This document shows, in pieces, positions 7,191 to 16,173 of a stretch of 24,828 nt of DNA. The position numbers were made by a program, and so were the translations under genes. The DNA is from RGIG2206 sp045577615. Lineage in GTDB: Bacteria; Bacillota; Clostridia; Oscillospirales; Acutalibacteraceae. Where the stretch lies: the NCBI GenBank assembly GCA_045577615.1, contig JAZNIT010000040.1:1-24828 (forward strand), in the 5' to 3' direction. The notes beneath the pieces were generated by a model. That model was not told the DNA's origin. It ran no database searches and was given only the letters and a program-made list of their open reading frames with translations. Every line of letters starts with the position of its first letter. The stretch's first letter is position 1.

Positions 7191-10100
7191 ATGGTTTTTA
7201 GAGTATTTGTAGAAAAGAAAAAGGAATTGGCTAATGAAGCTAAAGCACTCCTTAACGACGTTCGCAATCTTTTGGGAATTAAATCTCTTGAGAATGTTAG
7301 ACTTTTTAACCGTTATGATGCCGAAAATATCACTGAGGAATTGTTTAATTACGCAAAGAAAACTGTTTTTTCTGAGCCTCAGCTTGATATAGTAACCGAT
7401 GATGTTGATGCTGACGGTGCATATGTTTTTGCAGTTGAGTTTTTGCCCGGTCAGTTTGATCAGCGAGCAGATTCAGCAGCTCAGTGCATTCAGATTATTT
7501 CACAGGGCGATCGTCCTACTGTTCGCTCTGCAAAGGTTTATGCTCTTTACGGCAATCTTACTGCTGATGAGATTGCAGAAATTAAAAAGTATGTAATCAA
7601 TCCTGTTGAAGCACGCGAGGCCACATTGGACAAGCCTGAAACATTGCAGGTTCAGTATGAAATTCCCACTACTGTAAGAACTCTTGATGGCTTTATCGAT
7701 CTTGATAGAGCAGGACTTGAGCAGTTTGTTGCAGATTACGGTCTTGCAATGGATGCCGATGATATTGCTTTTTGTCAGGACTATTTTAAATCTGAAAAGC
7801 GCAATCCCACTATAACTGAAATCAGAATGATCGATACATATTGGTCTGACCACTGCCGTCACACCACCTTCTTGACTGTTATTGATAGCGTTAAATTTGA
7901 GGATGAACTGCTCCAAAGCGCTTATGACAGATATATCTCTGTAAGAAATGAGCTTGGCCGCACTAAGCCTATCTGCCTTATGGATTTGGCTACCATTGCC
8001 GTTAAATATCTTAAAACTCAGGGCAAGCTTGATAAGCTTGATGAATCTGAAGAGATTAATGCTTGCACTGTAAAGATTGATGTAGAGGTTGATGGCGTAG
8101 TTGAGCCTTGGCTGTTGCTGTTCAAGAATGAAACTCACAACCATCCCACTGAAATTGAGCCCTTTGGCGGCGCTGCTACCTGTATTGGTGGTGCAATTCG
8201 TGACCCCCTTTCAGGTCGTTCATATGTTTATGGCGCTATGCGCGTAACAGGTGCTGCTGATCCTCTTAAGCCTGTTAGCGAAACCATTAAAGGCAAGCTT
8301 CCTCAGCGTAAAATTGTTACTACTGCAGCTGCAGGTTATTCTTCTTACGGCAACCAGATTGGTCTAGCAACAGGTATTGTTGACGAGCTCTATCATGATG
8401 GCTATGCTGCAAAGCGTATGGAAATCGGCGCAGTTATTGCTGCTGCTCCTGCCGAAAATGTTCGACGCGAAGTTCCTGCTCCCAATGATATTGTTATTCT
8501 TTTGGGCGGCAGCACAGGACGTGATGGTATTGGTGGCGCAACCGGTTCTTCTAAGGCACACACAGCTCAGTCGGTTGAAACCTGTGGAGCTGAAGTTCAA
8601 AAAGGTAACGCTCCCGAAGAGCGCAAACTTCAAAGATTGTTCCGCAATCCTGAAGCAACACGTATGATCAAGCGCTGCAACGACTTTGGTGCAGGTGGTG
8701 TTTCTGTTGCTATCGGCGAGCTTGCCGACGGTCTTGAAATTGACCTTAATGCAGTGCCTAAGAAATATGAAGGCCTTGATGGCACCGAGCTGGCGATCAG
8801 CGAATCACAAGAACGTATGGCTGTTGTAGTTGAGCCTGAAAATGTAGATAAGTTCCTTGAACTTGCTCATACAGAAAATCTTCAGGCTTTCCCAGTTGCA
8901 GTTGTTAAAGCTGAGCCTCGCTTGGTTATGAATTGGAACGGCAACAAGATCGTTGATATAAGCCGTGAATTTCTCAACTCAAACGGTGCTGACAAACACA
9001 TTGATATAGCTCCCGCTAAATCTCAAAAGATTGAGAAGAAGGTTAGTGGCTCTTTTGCCGATAACTATAAGACCTTGGCAGGCGATCTTAACGTTTGCTC
9101 AAAGCGTGGTCTTTCTGAAAGATTTGACTCAACTATTGGTGCCGGTACTGTGCTTATGCCTTTTGGCGGTAAGAATCAGCTTACACCCATTCAGGCTATG
9201 GTTCAAAAGGTGTCTGTTGAGAAAAAGCATACCGACACATGCTCATATATGTCATGGGGCTACAACCCATTTATAACCGAGCAAAGCCCCTATCATGGTG
9301 CTTACCTTGCAGTAGTTGAATCTGTATGTAAGCTTATTGCTACCGGTGCTTCTTTTGAAGATGTCTATCTTACCTTCCAAGAGTATTTTGAGCATCCCGG
9401 TAAGGATGGCAAGCGTTGGGGCAAGCCTCTTGCAGCATTGCTTGGTGCATTCAATGCTCAGCTCAACCTTGGTATCGGTTCAATCGGTGGTAAGGACTCA
9501 ATGAGTGGTAGCTTTGAGGATCTTGATGTTCCTCCCACACTTGTTTCTTTTGCTGTTACTACCGGCAAAACCGATGAGGTTGTTTCTCCCGAGTTCAAGG
9601 CTGCAGGCAACAAGGTTGTTATGATTAAGCCTGAATTGGATGAGAACGGCTTGCCTGTTACCGAGTCCTTGCTTAAGGTATTTGATCAAGTTACTGCTCT
9701 CATGCGTTCGGGCAAGGCAGTTGCTTGCTATACTCCCACCATCGGTGGTGTTGCTGAAGCTGTTATGAAGATGTGCTTTGGTAACGGCTTTGGATTTAAG
9801 TATAACGATGCTTTGACTCTTGATGATATTTTTGGTTATAACTATGGTTCATTTGTGCTTGAAGTAACCGACGCAGTTGACGGCGCTGTTGAAATTGGTA
9901 CTGTAACCAATGATAACGCTATTGTTTACGGCCAAGAAAAGCTTGATTTGACCAACGTTCTTGACATATATGAAGATAAACTCGAGAGCGTATACAGCTG
10001 CAATATTGCTGATAGCAAGGCTGAGGTGCGCAACTTTAACTATAAGGCAGAAAGCCGCGTTGCTCCTGCAATTAAGGTTGCCAAGCCCAAGGTTCTTATT

Positions 10101-10883
10101 CCTGCTTTCCCCGGCACCAACTGCGAGTTTGACTCTGCCAAGGCTGTTCGTGATGCAGGTGCTGAGCCTGAAATTATCGTTATTAAGAATTTGTCTGCTG
10201 CAGATATTCAAGAGAGCGTAGAAACCTTTGCTAACAAGCTTAAGGATGCTCAAATGATCTTTATTCCCGGTGGTTTCTCAGGCGGTGACGAGCCCGACGG
10301 TAGTGGTAAGTTTATTACTGCATTCTTCCGTAATGCCGCTATTAAAGAGGGTGTTACCGACCTTCTCGATAACCGTGACGGTCTTATGTGTGGTATCTGC
10401 AATGGCTTCCAGGCACTCATTAAGTTGGGCCTTGTTCCTTACGGCAAGATTATTGATACCGATGAGAATTGCCCCACGCTTACCTTTAACACTATTGCCC
10501 GACATCAGTCTCGCATTGTACGCACCCGTGTAGCATCCAACAAATCACCTTGGCTTGCACTTACCGAGGTTGGTGATGTTTACAATGTGCCGATTTCTCA
10601 TGGTGAAGGTCGCTTTATCGCTGATGAGGCTCTTATCCGTCAACTTGCCGAAAACGGTCAGATCGCTACTCAGTATGTTGATCTTGATGCTAACGCTACT
10701 ACGGATGTTCACTTTAATCCCAACGATTCTATGTTTGCTATTGAGGGCATTACTTCTCCCGACGGTCGCGTATTTGGTAAGATGGGTCATAGTGAGCGTA
10801 TTGGTAAGGGACTTTATGCAAACGTTCCCGGTAACTACGATATTCGTATGTTTGAGGCTGCAGTTAAATATTTTAAAAAGTAA
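7191..10883 (+). CDS. purL: PurL, FGAM synthase, single-chain form with fused glutaminase
   Basis: Converts FGAR to FGAM with glutamine and ATP. At 1230 aa it is the large single-chain form, so no separate purS or purQ is needed. In order: a PurS-like N-terminal region (about 1-160), a linker containing YWSDHCRHTTF, the synthetase core with THNHPTEIEPFGG and GGATGSSKAHT, a second synthetase half with GIGSIGGKDSMSGSF, and a C-terminal class I glutaminase (about 985-1230). The glutaminase opens at LIPAFPGTNCEFD and has its nucleophile in GICNGFQ (C1070), with FNPNDSMFAIEG and GHSER near the end. GGGGAG in the end of purD is the ribosome binding site. The intact glutaminase contrasts with the degenerate one in the PurF homologue. 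Confidence 0.97.
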   Translation: MVFRVFVEKKKELANEAKALLNDVRNLLGIKSLENVRLFNRYDAENITEELFNYAKKTVFSEPQLDIVTDDVDADGAYVFAVEFLPGQFDQRADSAAQCIQIISQGDRPTVRSAKVYALYGNLTADEIAEIKKYVINPVEAREATLDKPETLQVQYEIPTTVRTLDGFIDLDRAGLEQFVADYGLAMDADDIAFCQDYFKSEKRNPTITEIRMIDTYWSDHCRHTTFLTVIDSVKFEDELLQSAYDRYISVRNELGRTKPICLMDLATIAVKYLKTQGKLDKLDESEEINACTVKIDVEVDGVVEPWLLLFKNETHNHPTEIEPFGGAATCIGGAIRDPLSGRSYVYGAMRVTGAADPLKPVSETIKGKLPQRKIVTTAAAGYSSYGNQIGLATGIVDELYHDGYAAKRMEIGAVIAAAPAENVRREVPAPNDIVILLGGSTGRDGIGGATGSSKAHTAQSVETCGAEVQKGNAPEERKLQRLFRNPEATRMIKRCNDFGAGGVSVAIGELADGLEIDLNAVPKKYEGLDGTELAISESQERMAVVVEPENVDKFLELAHTENLQAFPVAVVKAEPRLVMNWNGNKIVDISREFLNSNGADKHIDIAPAKSQKIEKKVSGSFADNYKTLAGDLNVCSKRGLSERFDSTIGAGTVLMPFGGKNQLTPIQAMVQKVSVEKKHTDTCSYMSWGYNPFITEQSPYHGAYLAVVESVCKLIATGASFEDVYLTFQEYFEHPGKDGKRWGKPLAALLGAFNAQLNLGIGSIGGKDSMSGSFEDLDVPPTLVSFAVTTGKTDEVVSPEFKAAGNKVVMIKPELDENGLPVTESLLKVFDQVTALMRSGKAVACYTPTIGGVAEAVMKMCFGNGFGFKYNDALTLDDIFGYNYGSFVLEVTDAVDGAVEIGTVTNDNAIVYGQEKLDLTNVLDIYEDKLESVYSCNIADSKAEVRNFNYKAESRVAPAIKVAKPKVLIPAFPGTNCEFDSAKAVRDAGAEPEIIVIKNLSAADIQESVETFANKLKDAQMIFIPGGFSGGDEPDGSGKFITAFFRNAAIKEGVTDLLDNRDGLMCGICNGFQALIKLGLVPYGKIIDTDENCPTLTFNTIARHQSRIVRTRVASNKSPWLALTEVGDVYNVPISHGEGRFIADEALIRQLAENGQIATQYVDLDANATTDVHFNPNDSMFAIEGITSPDGRVFGKMGHSERIGKGLYANVPGNYDIRMFEAAVKYFKK

Positions 10884-10896
10884 TTGAGGTGTAATT

Positions 10897-12573
10897 ATGG
10901 CTTATTTGTCTGATATTGAAATTGCACAGGCATGTGAAATGAAGCACATAAGAGAAATTGCCAAAACTGCTCATGTTGATGAAAAATATATTGAGCAGTA
11001 CGGCAATTATAAGGCTAAGATTGATCTTGCTCTTCTTAACGAGACCAATCGTAAAGATGGCAAGCTGATTCTTGTTACTGCGATTACTCCTACTCCTGCA
11101 GGCGAAGGTAAGACTACTACTACCATTGGTTTGGCAGACGGCCTTAAGCTTATCGGTAAGGATGTAACCGTTGCTCTACGCGAACCTTCTCTTGGCCCCG
11201 TGTTTGGTGTTAAGGGTGGTGCCGCAGGTGGCGGTTATGCCCAGGTTGTTCCTATGGAAGATATTAACCTGCACTTTACAGGTGACTTTCACGCAATCGG
11301 TGCAGCTAACAACCTTTTGGCCGCAATGCTTGATAACCACATTCAGCAGGGCAATTCACTTGGAATTGATGTTCGCAAGATCACTTGGAAGCGCTGCGTT
11401 GATATGAATGACCGCCAGCTTCGTTTTGTTATTGACGGTATGGGCGGCAAGGCTAACGGCGTGCCTCGTGAGGATGGCTTTGATATTACTGTTGCAAGCG
11501 AAATTATGGCTGTTCTTTGCCTTTCAAGCTCTATTACCGACCTTAAAGAACGTTTGTCACGTATTATTGTCGGTTATACCTATGATGATCAACCTGTAAC
11601 CTGTGGCCAGCTTAATGCTGCGGGTGCTATGACTGCACTGCTTAAGGATGCAATCAAGCCCAATCTCGTTCAGACGCTTGAGGGCACTCCTGCATTTGTA
11701 CATGGCGGCCCGTTTGCAAACATTGCGCACGGCTGCAACTCTGTTATGGCTACTCGTCTTGCACTTAAGATGGGCGATTATACTGTTACCGAGGCAGGTT
11801 TTGGTGCGGATCTTGGTGCAGAAAAGTTCCTTGATATTAAGTGCCGTATGGCAGGTCTTACCCCTGATGCTGTTGTAGTTGTTGCTACTGTTCGTGCTCT
11901 TAAAATGCACGGCGGTCTTGCAAAGAATGAACTCAACATCGAGGATCTAAATGCTCTCGAAAAGGGTATTCCTAACCTTTTGCGCCACGTTTCTAATATC
12001 AAAAATGTATACAAGCTTCCTTGCGTTGTTGCCGTTAACCGTTTTCCCACAGATACCGATGCTGAAATTGATTTTATTATCAAGAAGTGTCGTGAACTTG
12101 GTGTAAACACTGTTCTTTCAACTGTATGGGCAGACGGCGGCAAGGGCGGTATTGAGATGGCTAAAGAGGTTGTTCGTCTTTGTGAAGAAGAGCAGGGTGA
12201 CTTTACATTTTCATATGATCTTGATTGCACTATTGAAGAAAAGATTGAAGCAATTGTTAAAAAGGTCTATGGCGGTGACGGCATAAACATTATGCCGGCA
12301 GCTAAGAAGCAAATTGAGCAATTAACCAAACTTGGCTTTGATAAGTGTCCTGTTTGTGTTGCTAAGACTCAATATAGTTTTTCTGATGATCCCACCAAGT
12401 TGGGTGCTCCTGAACACTTCACTGTAACAGTTAAAAACGTTAAGGTTTCTGCAGGTGCAGGCTTTATTGTTGTTCTTACCGGTGATATTCTTACCATGCC
12501 CGGATTACCCAAGGTTCCCGCTGCCGAAAGAATAGATGTGGATGCAGAAGGCAAAATTACCGGTTTGTTCTGA
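10897..12573 (+). CDS. fhs: Formate-tetrahydrofolate ligase
   Basis: Makes 10-formyl-THF from formate, THF and ATP, supplying the formyl donor for PurN and AICAR formyltransferase encoded upstream. The 558-aa length is typical. The P-loop is TPAGEGKTTTTIGL (about 60-75), and ALREPSLGPVFGVKGGAAGGG and GDFHAIGAANNLLAA are strongly conserved family segments. GAGGTG precedes the ATG by 6 bases. It is the last gene of the purine operon, 13 bases after purL, so it falls under the ZTP riboswitch. Placing the formyl-donor synthase behind a sensor of formyl-folate shortage makes a closed feedback loop. Confidence 0.97.
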   Translation: MAYLSDIEIAQACEMKHIREIAKTAHVDEKYIEQYGNYKAKIDLALLNETNRKDGKLILVTAITPTPAGEGKTTTTIGLADGLKLIGKDVTVALREPSLGPVFGVKGGAAGGGYAQVVPMEDINLHFTGDFHAIGAANNLLAAMLDNHIQQGNSLGIDVRKITWKRCVDMNDRQLRFVIDGMGGKANGVPREDGFDITVASEIMAVLCLSSSITDLKERLSRIIVGYTYDDQPVTCGQLNAAGAMTALLKDAIKPNLVQTLEGTPAFVHGGPFANIAHGCNSVMATRLALKMGDYTVTEAGFGADLGAEKFLDIKCRMAGLTPDAVVVVATVRALKMHGGLAKNELNIEDLNALEKGIPNLLRHVSNIKNVYKLPCVVAVNRFPTDTDAEIDFIIKKCRELGVNTVLSTVWADGGKGGIEMAKEVVRLCEEEQGDFTFSYDLDCTIEEKIEAIVKKVYGGDGINIMPAAKKQIEQLTKLGFDKCPVCVAKTQYSFSDDPTKLGAPEHFTVTVKNVKVSAGAGFIVVLTGDILTMPGLPKVPAAERIDVDAEGKITGLF

Positions 12574-12623
12574 TTTTTAACTAAAATACAGCTTTGTTTT
12601 TGCATTATTTTATCAAAATAGTA

Positions 12624-12652
12624 TTGACAGTTTGTCGAATTAGTGATAAAAT
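12624..12652 (+). promoter_or_regulatory. Promoter of the Val T-box operon
   Basis: TTGACA (12624-12629), a 17-base spacer and TAAAAT (12647-12652), a near-consensus housekeeping promoter. Transcription would start near 12659, just before stem I of the T-box leader. The stretch from the fhs stop to here holds only a weak A/T hairpin (12583-12600) that is not a convincing terminator. Confidence 0.82.
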
Positions 12653-12658
12653 TATTTG

Positions 12659-12948
12659 TAATTTAATAGTTAAAGGCTTTGACGAAGAGGGCGTTATGCT
12701 TCGTTTTCCTGCAGAGAGGTGGCGGTTGGTGTAAGCCATCGAAAATTGCTTTACGCTTGTAGCTTCTGAGCCGAGAGAAAGAAAGTCGAAAGATTAGTAG
12801 AATCTCTCCGTGATTGCTGCGTAAAAGCATAGAGGTTGTTAGATCTCGAGAGTGGCGGTTTTATAACTGCAATTTGAGTGGTACCGCGGGCTTACTGTTA
12901 ATTCAGCGCTCGTCTCAAAGTCATTAACTTTGGGACGAGCGCATTTTT
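12659..12948 (+). promoter_or_regulatory. T-box leader, specifier read as GTA (Val)
   Basis: The T-box core GAGTGGTACCGCG is at 12876-12888, with bulge TGGT to pair with a tRNA 3' end ACCA (discriminator A). Stem I is closed by GGCTT (12676-12680) with GAGCC (12668+100 register, 12768-12772), then a K-turn and GAAG/CTTC (12763-12766). The apical part carries GAGAGG and GGTTGGTGTAAGCC. The triplet before the conserved purine and CTTC helix is GTA (12759-12761), the same register as CTC in the second leader. Stem III is GCGGTT-TTAT-AACTGC (12855-12870). The antiterminator pairs TTTGAG (12873-12878) with CTCAAA (12914-12919), plus GCGGGC with GCTCGT. Uncharged tRNA should relieve termination. 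The leader is certain; the specifier is less so. Confidence 0.9.
12906..12948 (+). terminator. T-box regulated terminator (Val leader)
   Basis: GCGCTCGTCTCAAAGT (12906-12921) pairs with ACTTTGGGACGAGCGC (12927-12942), 16 pairs including one wobble, followed by ATTTTT. Its 5' arm contains the GCTCGT and CTCAAA used by the antiterminator, so the two folds exclude each other. Confidence 0.88.
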
Positions 12949-12969
12949 GTCCCTGAATGGAGAAGAGAT

Positions 12970-15258
12970 ATGCAACAAATATCAGGACTTGACTTTAAAA
13001 TTAAAGAGATGGCTGCTCGTATTCGAGAGTTGCGTGAGCTTGAAGGCCTTTCTGTTGAGGATATGACTCTGAAGACTGACGTTTCAATTGATGAATACGT
13101 TAAGTGCGAAGCCGGCGAGAGTGACTTGAACTTTGCTTTTATTTATCGCTGTGCGTTGGCTTTGAGTGTTAATGTTACCGACATTATAGAGGGTTACAGC
13201 CCCAAGCTTAAATCTTATACCGTAACTCGTTTTGGTGCTGGACAAAAGATTTCACAGGCACACGGTATGACCTATTATAACTTGGCGTATGCTTTTAAGG
13301 ATAGAATTGCAGAGCCGTTGTATGTTCGCTGTCAGTATGATGAGTCAGCTCAGCAAAAAGACATTGAACTTACAACTCATGCCGGTCAGGAATGCGATTT
13401 GGTTATCGAGGGCAACCTTATGGTTCAAATTGGTGAGCATCGCGAGGTTCTTGGTCCCGGTGACAGCATTTATTACGATAGTGACACACCTCACGGTATG
13501 ATTGCAGTTAACGGAAAGGATTGCGTTTTCTATGCAATAGTTCTTAATCCTACAGGTGAGCCTATTCCTGAATTGGCAGACGTTAAGAAGATTAATGAAC
13601 ATCGTGTTGTAAAATCTGATGATAAAGATCGAATTTATCACAAGTATATCGATACTGTTGAGAATGAAAACGGTACTCCCACATCAATAACCTTCAAAAA
13701 TACCGAAAACTTCAACTTCGGATTTGATCTTATTGATGCATTGGCAGATCGCGAACCGGATAAACTTGCAATGCTACATATCGGCTTAGATAAGACCGAG
13801 CGTCGCTTTACTTTTAAGGACATTAAAAAGGCTTCTAATCAATGTGCTAACTACTTTAAATCACTTGGTATTAAGAAGGGCGACAGAGTATTGCTCGTTT
13901 TGAAGCGTCATTATCAATACTGGTTTGCTATGATCGGCCTTAACAAACTTGGTGCTATTGCTATTCCTGCTACTAACCAGTTGCTTGAACACGACTTCGA
14001 GTATCGCTTTAAGGCCGCCGGTGTAAGCACAATCATCTGTACTGCTGACGGTGATACTGCTAATCAAGCAGATATTGCTGCTGCCAAGTGCCCCTTCCTT
14101 GTTAACAAGCTTATTGTTAACGGCACTCGCGATGGTTGGCGTAGTTTTGATGATGAATATACACTTTACAGCACTCATTATAATCGTACAGAGGATGCCC
14201 CCGGTGGCGATGATTTGATGCTGATGTTCTTTACATCAGGCACTACCGGTTATCCAAAGATTGCTGCTCACAATTACAAATATGCACTTGGCCATTTCCA
14301 TACTGCGAAGTATTGGCATAATGTTGACCCCGACGGATTGCACTTTACCATTTCCGACACAGGTTGGGCAAAGGCAATGTGGGGCAAACTTTATGGTCAA
14401 TGGCTCTGTGAAGGTGCAATATTTGTTTACGACTTTGACAGATTTGATGCTGCAGACATATTGCCTATGTTTGCAAAGCATAAGATTACTACCTTCTGTG
14501 CACCGCCAACCATGCTTCGTATGATGGTTAAAGAAGATATTTCAAAATACGATTTTTCTTCCGTACAGCATATGACTACTGCTGGTGAAGCACTTAATCC
14601 CGAGGTTTACCGTCAGTTTGAAAAGGCTACCGGTTTGCAAATTATCGAAGGTTTCGGTCAAACTGAAAGTACAATGATAATTGGCAATATGGTTGGCGCC
14701 GATCATAAGATTGGCTCAATGGGTAAGGCTGCACCGATTTACGATGTTAAGCTGCTCGACAGTGAAGGCAATGAGGTAGCAGCTGGTGAAACAGGTGAAA
14801 TCTGTGTTGATATTTCTAAGGGTGCACCTTGCGGCTTGTTCGTCGGATATTATCAAGACGAAGAAAAGACCAAAGAGGTTTGGCACGACGGATATTATCA
14901 TACCGGTGACGTTGCTTGGTGTGACGAGGACGGCTTCTATTGGTATGTTGGTCGCAGTGACGACGTTATTAAGTCATCAGGCTATCGAATCGGACCCTTT
15001 GAAATTGAAAGCGTTATTATGGAATTGCCTTATGTTCTTGAATGTGGCGTTTCTGCTGCACCCGATGAGGTCCGCGGTCAAGTAGTTAAAGCAAGCATTG
15101 TTCTTGTTAAGGGTACTGAGCCTTCAGATGAACTTAAGAAGGAAATTCAGATGTATGTTAAAGAACATACTGCACCTTATAAATATCCTCGTATTGTTGA
15201 ATTTAAAGACAGCTTGCCTAAGACTGTAAGTGGAAAGATTCAACGTAATAAGCTTTAA
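12970..15258 (+). CDS. XRE-type HTH / cupin / acyl-CoA synthetase fusion
   Basis: 762 aa with three parts. Residues about 13-66 form an XRE-type helix-turn-helix (IRELRELEGLSVEDM...). Residues about 70-205 form a cupin like those in XRE-cupin regulators (HAGQECDLVIEG, then GDSIYYDSDTPHGM). From about 245 to the end is a complete AMP-forming acyl-CoA synthetase of the medium-chain (ACSM-like) group. It has the ATP loop TSGTTGYPK (422-430), EGFGQTEST, the YHTGD motif and the late catalytic Lys in SGKIQ (K756). GGAG 7 bases before the ATG supports the start; there is no in-frame stop between domains. It probably activates a short or branched carboxylate to acyl-CoA for the oxidoreductase downstream. 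Whether the HTH-cupin part binds DNA or senses the acid is unknown. Confidence 0.88.
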   Translation: MQQISGLDFKIKEMAARIRELRELEGLSVEDMTLKTDVSIDEYVKCEAGESDLNFAFIYRCALALSVNVTDIIEGYSPKLKSYTVTRFGAGQKISQAHGMTYYNLAYAFKDRIAEPLYVRCQYDESAQQKDIELTTHAGQECDLVIEGNLMVQIGEHREVLGPGDSIYYDSDTPHGMIAVNGKDCVFYAIVLNPTGEPIPELADVKKINEHRVVKSDDKDRIYHKYIDTVENENGTPTSITFKNTENFNFGFDLIDALADREPDKLAMLHIGLDKTERRFTFKDIKKASNQCANYFKSLGIKKGDRVLLVLKRHYQYWFAMIGLNKLGAIAIPATNQLLEHDFEYRFKAAGVSTIICTADGDTANQADIAAAKCPFLVNKLIVNGTRDGWRSFDDEYTLYSTHYNRTEDAPGGDDLMLMFFTSGTTGYPKIAAHNYKYALGHFHTAKYWHNVDPDGLHFTISDTGWAKAMWGKLYGQWLCEGAIFVYDFDRFDAADILPMFAKHKITTFCAPPTMLRMMVKEDISKYDFSSVQHMTTAGEALNPEVYRQFEKATGLQIIEGFGQTESTMIIGNMVGADHKIGSMGKAAPIYDVKLLDSEGNEVAAGETGEICVDISKGAPCGLFVGYYQDEEKTKEVWHDGYYHTGDVAWCDEDGFYWYVGRSDDVIKSSGYRIGPFEIESVIMELPYVLECGVSAAPDEVRGQVVKASIVLVKGTEPSDELKKEIQMYVKEHTAPYKYPRIVEFKDSLPKTVSGKIQRNKL

Positions 15259-15267
15259 GGTGTTAAT

Positions 15268-15936
15268 ATGAGAGACTTCAAGAGAATCACACTGTTTTGT
15301 GGACATTACGGTAGCGGCAAAACTAATATTGCTGTAAATGTTGCACTGAATCTAAAAAAGGTGTATAATAAAGTTGCTGTTGCTGACCTTGATATAGTTA
15401 ATCCTTATTTCAGATCAAAAGACAGCAGCGCTGATTTTGAGAAAGCGGGAATAAAACTTATTTGTTCTGAATATGCCAACAGTAACGTTGATATTCCTGC
15501 TCTTCCTCAAGAGATGTATTCTATTACAGCTGACAGACAAACGAAGTTTGTGCTTGATATTGGCGGTGATGATAGGGGAGCATATGCTTTGGGCAGATTG
15601 TCCCAAGATATTATTGATGAAAATAACTATGAAGTGTTACTTGTTATCAATAAATATCGTCCCTTAACACCTGATGCCTTGTCAACTGTTGAGGTTATGC
15701 AAGAAATTGAGCTTGCAGGTAAAATTAAATTTACAGGCATAGTTAACAACTCAAATCTTGGCCAACTGACCACAGCAGATGATGTTTTAGATTCGCTTGG
15801 TTATGCACAAGAGGTTAGCCAAATTACAGGCTTGCCAGTTGTTATGACCTGTGTAAAAGAAGATTTGTTCAATCTTCTTAATAATAAGATTGATAATTTG
15901 TTTTCTTTGACTTTACAAGAAAAAATTATAAAATAA
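15268..15936 (+). CDS. P-loop ATPase, CobQ/MinD/ParA-like, role unknown
   Basis: 222-aa soluble protein. The Walker A motif is GHYGSGKT (12-19), followed by AVADLDIVNPYFRSKD (about 37-52) and a Walker B-like VLDIGGDDRGAYALG region. It resembles the SIMIBI ATPases (MinD, ParA, CobQ), but the signature first lysine of their deviant Walker A is a histidine here. There is no membrane helix or DNA-binding domain. It starts 9 bases after the acyl-CoA synthetase fusion with AAGGTG as ribosome binding site, and lies 20 bases before the ferredoxin subunit gene. The position suggests a maintenance or assembly role for the oxidoreductase, for example Fe-S loading. That is inference from location only. 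Confidence 0.7.
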   Translation: MRDFKRITLFCGHYGSGKTNIAVNVALNLKKVYNKVAVADLDIVNPYFRSKDSSADFEKAGIKLICSEYANSNVDIPALPQEMYSITADRQTKFVLDIGGDDRGAYALGRLSQDIIDENNYEVLLVINKYRPLTPDALSTVEVMQEIELAGKIKFTGIVNNSNLGQLTTADDVLDSLGYAQEVSQITGLPVVMTCVKEDLFNLLNNKIDNLFSLTLQEKIIK

Positions 15937-15956
15937 TTGAAGAATGGAGTTTAAAT

Positions 15957-16163
15957 ATGGCAAAGCTTACTTTTAAAACCGATCTTTGCAAGGGTTGCGG
16001 ATTGTGCATTGATGCTTGTCCTAAGAATCTGCTTCAACTTGCTCCCGAAAAAATCAATAAAAAAGGTCATCATCCTGCAGAAATAGTTGATGAGGCTGCA
16101 TGCGTTGGTTGTGCATCTTGCGCTATGATGTGTCCTGACTGCATAATCAAGGTAGAAAGGTGA
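15957..16163 (+). CDS. 2-oxoacid:ferredoxin oxidoreductase, ferredoxin (delta) subunit
   Basis: 68-aa protein with two 4Fe-4S ligand motifs, CKGCGLCIDACP (about 11-22) and CVGCASCAMMCP (about 48-59), the pattern of the delta subunit of four-subunit VOR/KOR enzymes. It carries electrons between external ferredoxin and the catalytic subunits. TGGAG lies upstream of the ATG and the alpha-subunit gene starts 10 bases after its stop. The order delta-alpha-beta-gamma is the one usual for KorDABC/Vor complexes. Confidence 0.93.
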   Translation: MAKLTFKTDLCKGCGLCIDACPKNLLQLAPEKINKKGHHPAEIVDEAACVGCASCAMMCPDCIIKVER

Positions 16164-16173
16164 GTGAATCGAT

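Noticed and set aside
7500..8144. Long minus-strand reading frames inside purL and other genes (for example 7500-8144, 4586-5254, 21498-22172)
   Set aside because: They lie opposite well-supported genes, have no recognisable family motifs, and show no ribosome binding site or promoter of their own. They follow from the codon bias of the + strand.
12583..12600. Weak hairpin AAAATA/TGTTTT after fhs as a terminator
   Set aside because: Only six A/T-rich pairs with one wobble and no clean T-run behind it. I do not count it as a terminator, so read-through from the purine operon remains possible.
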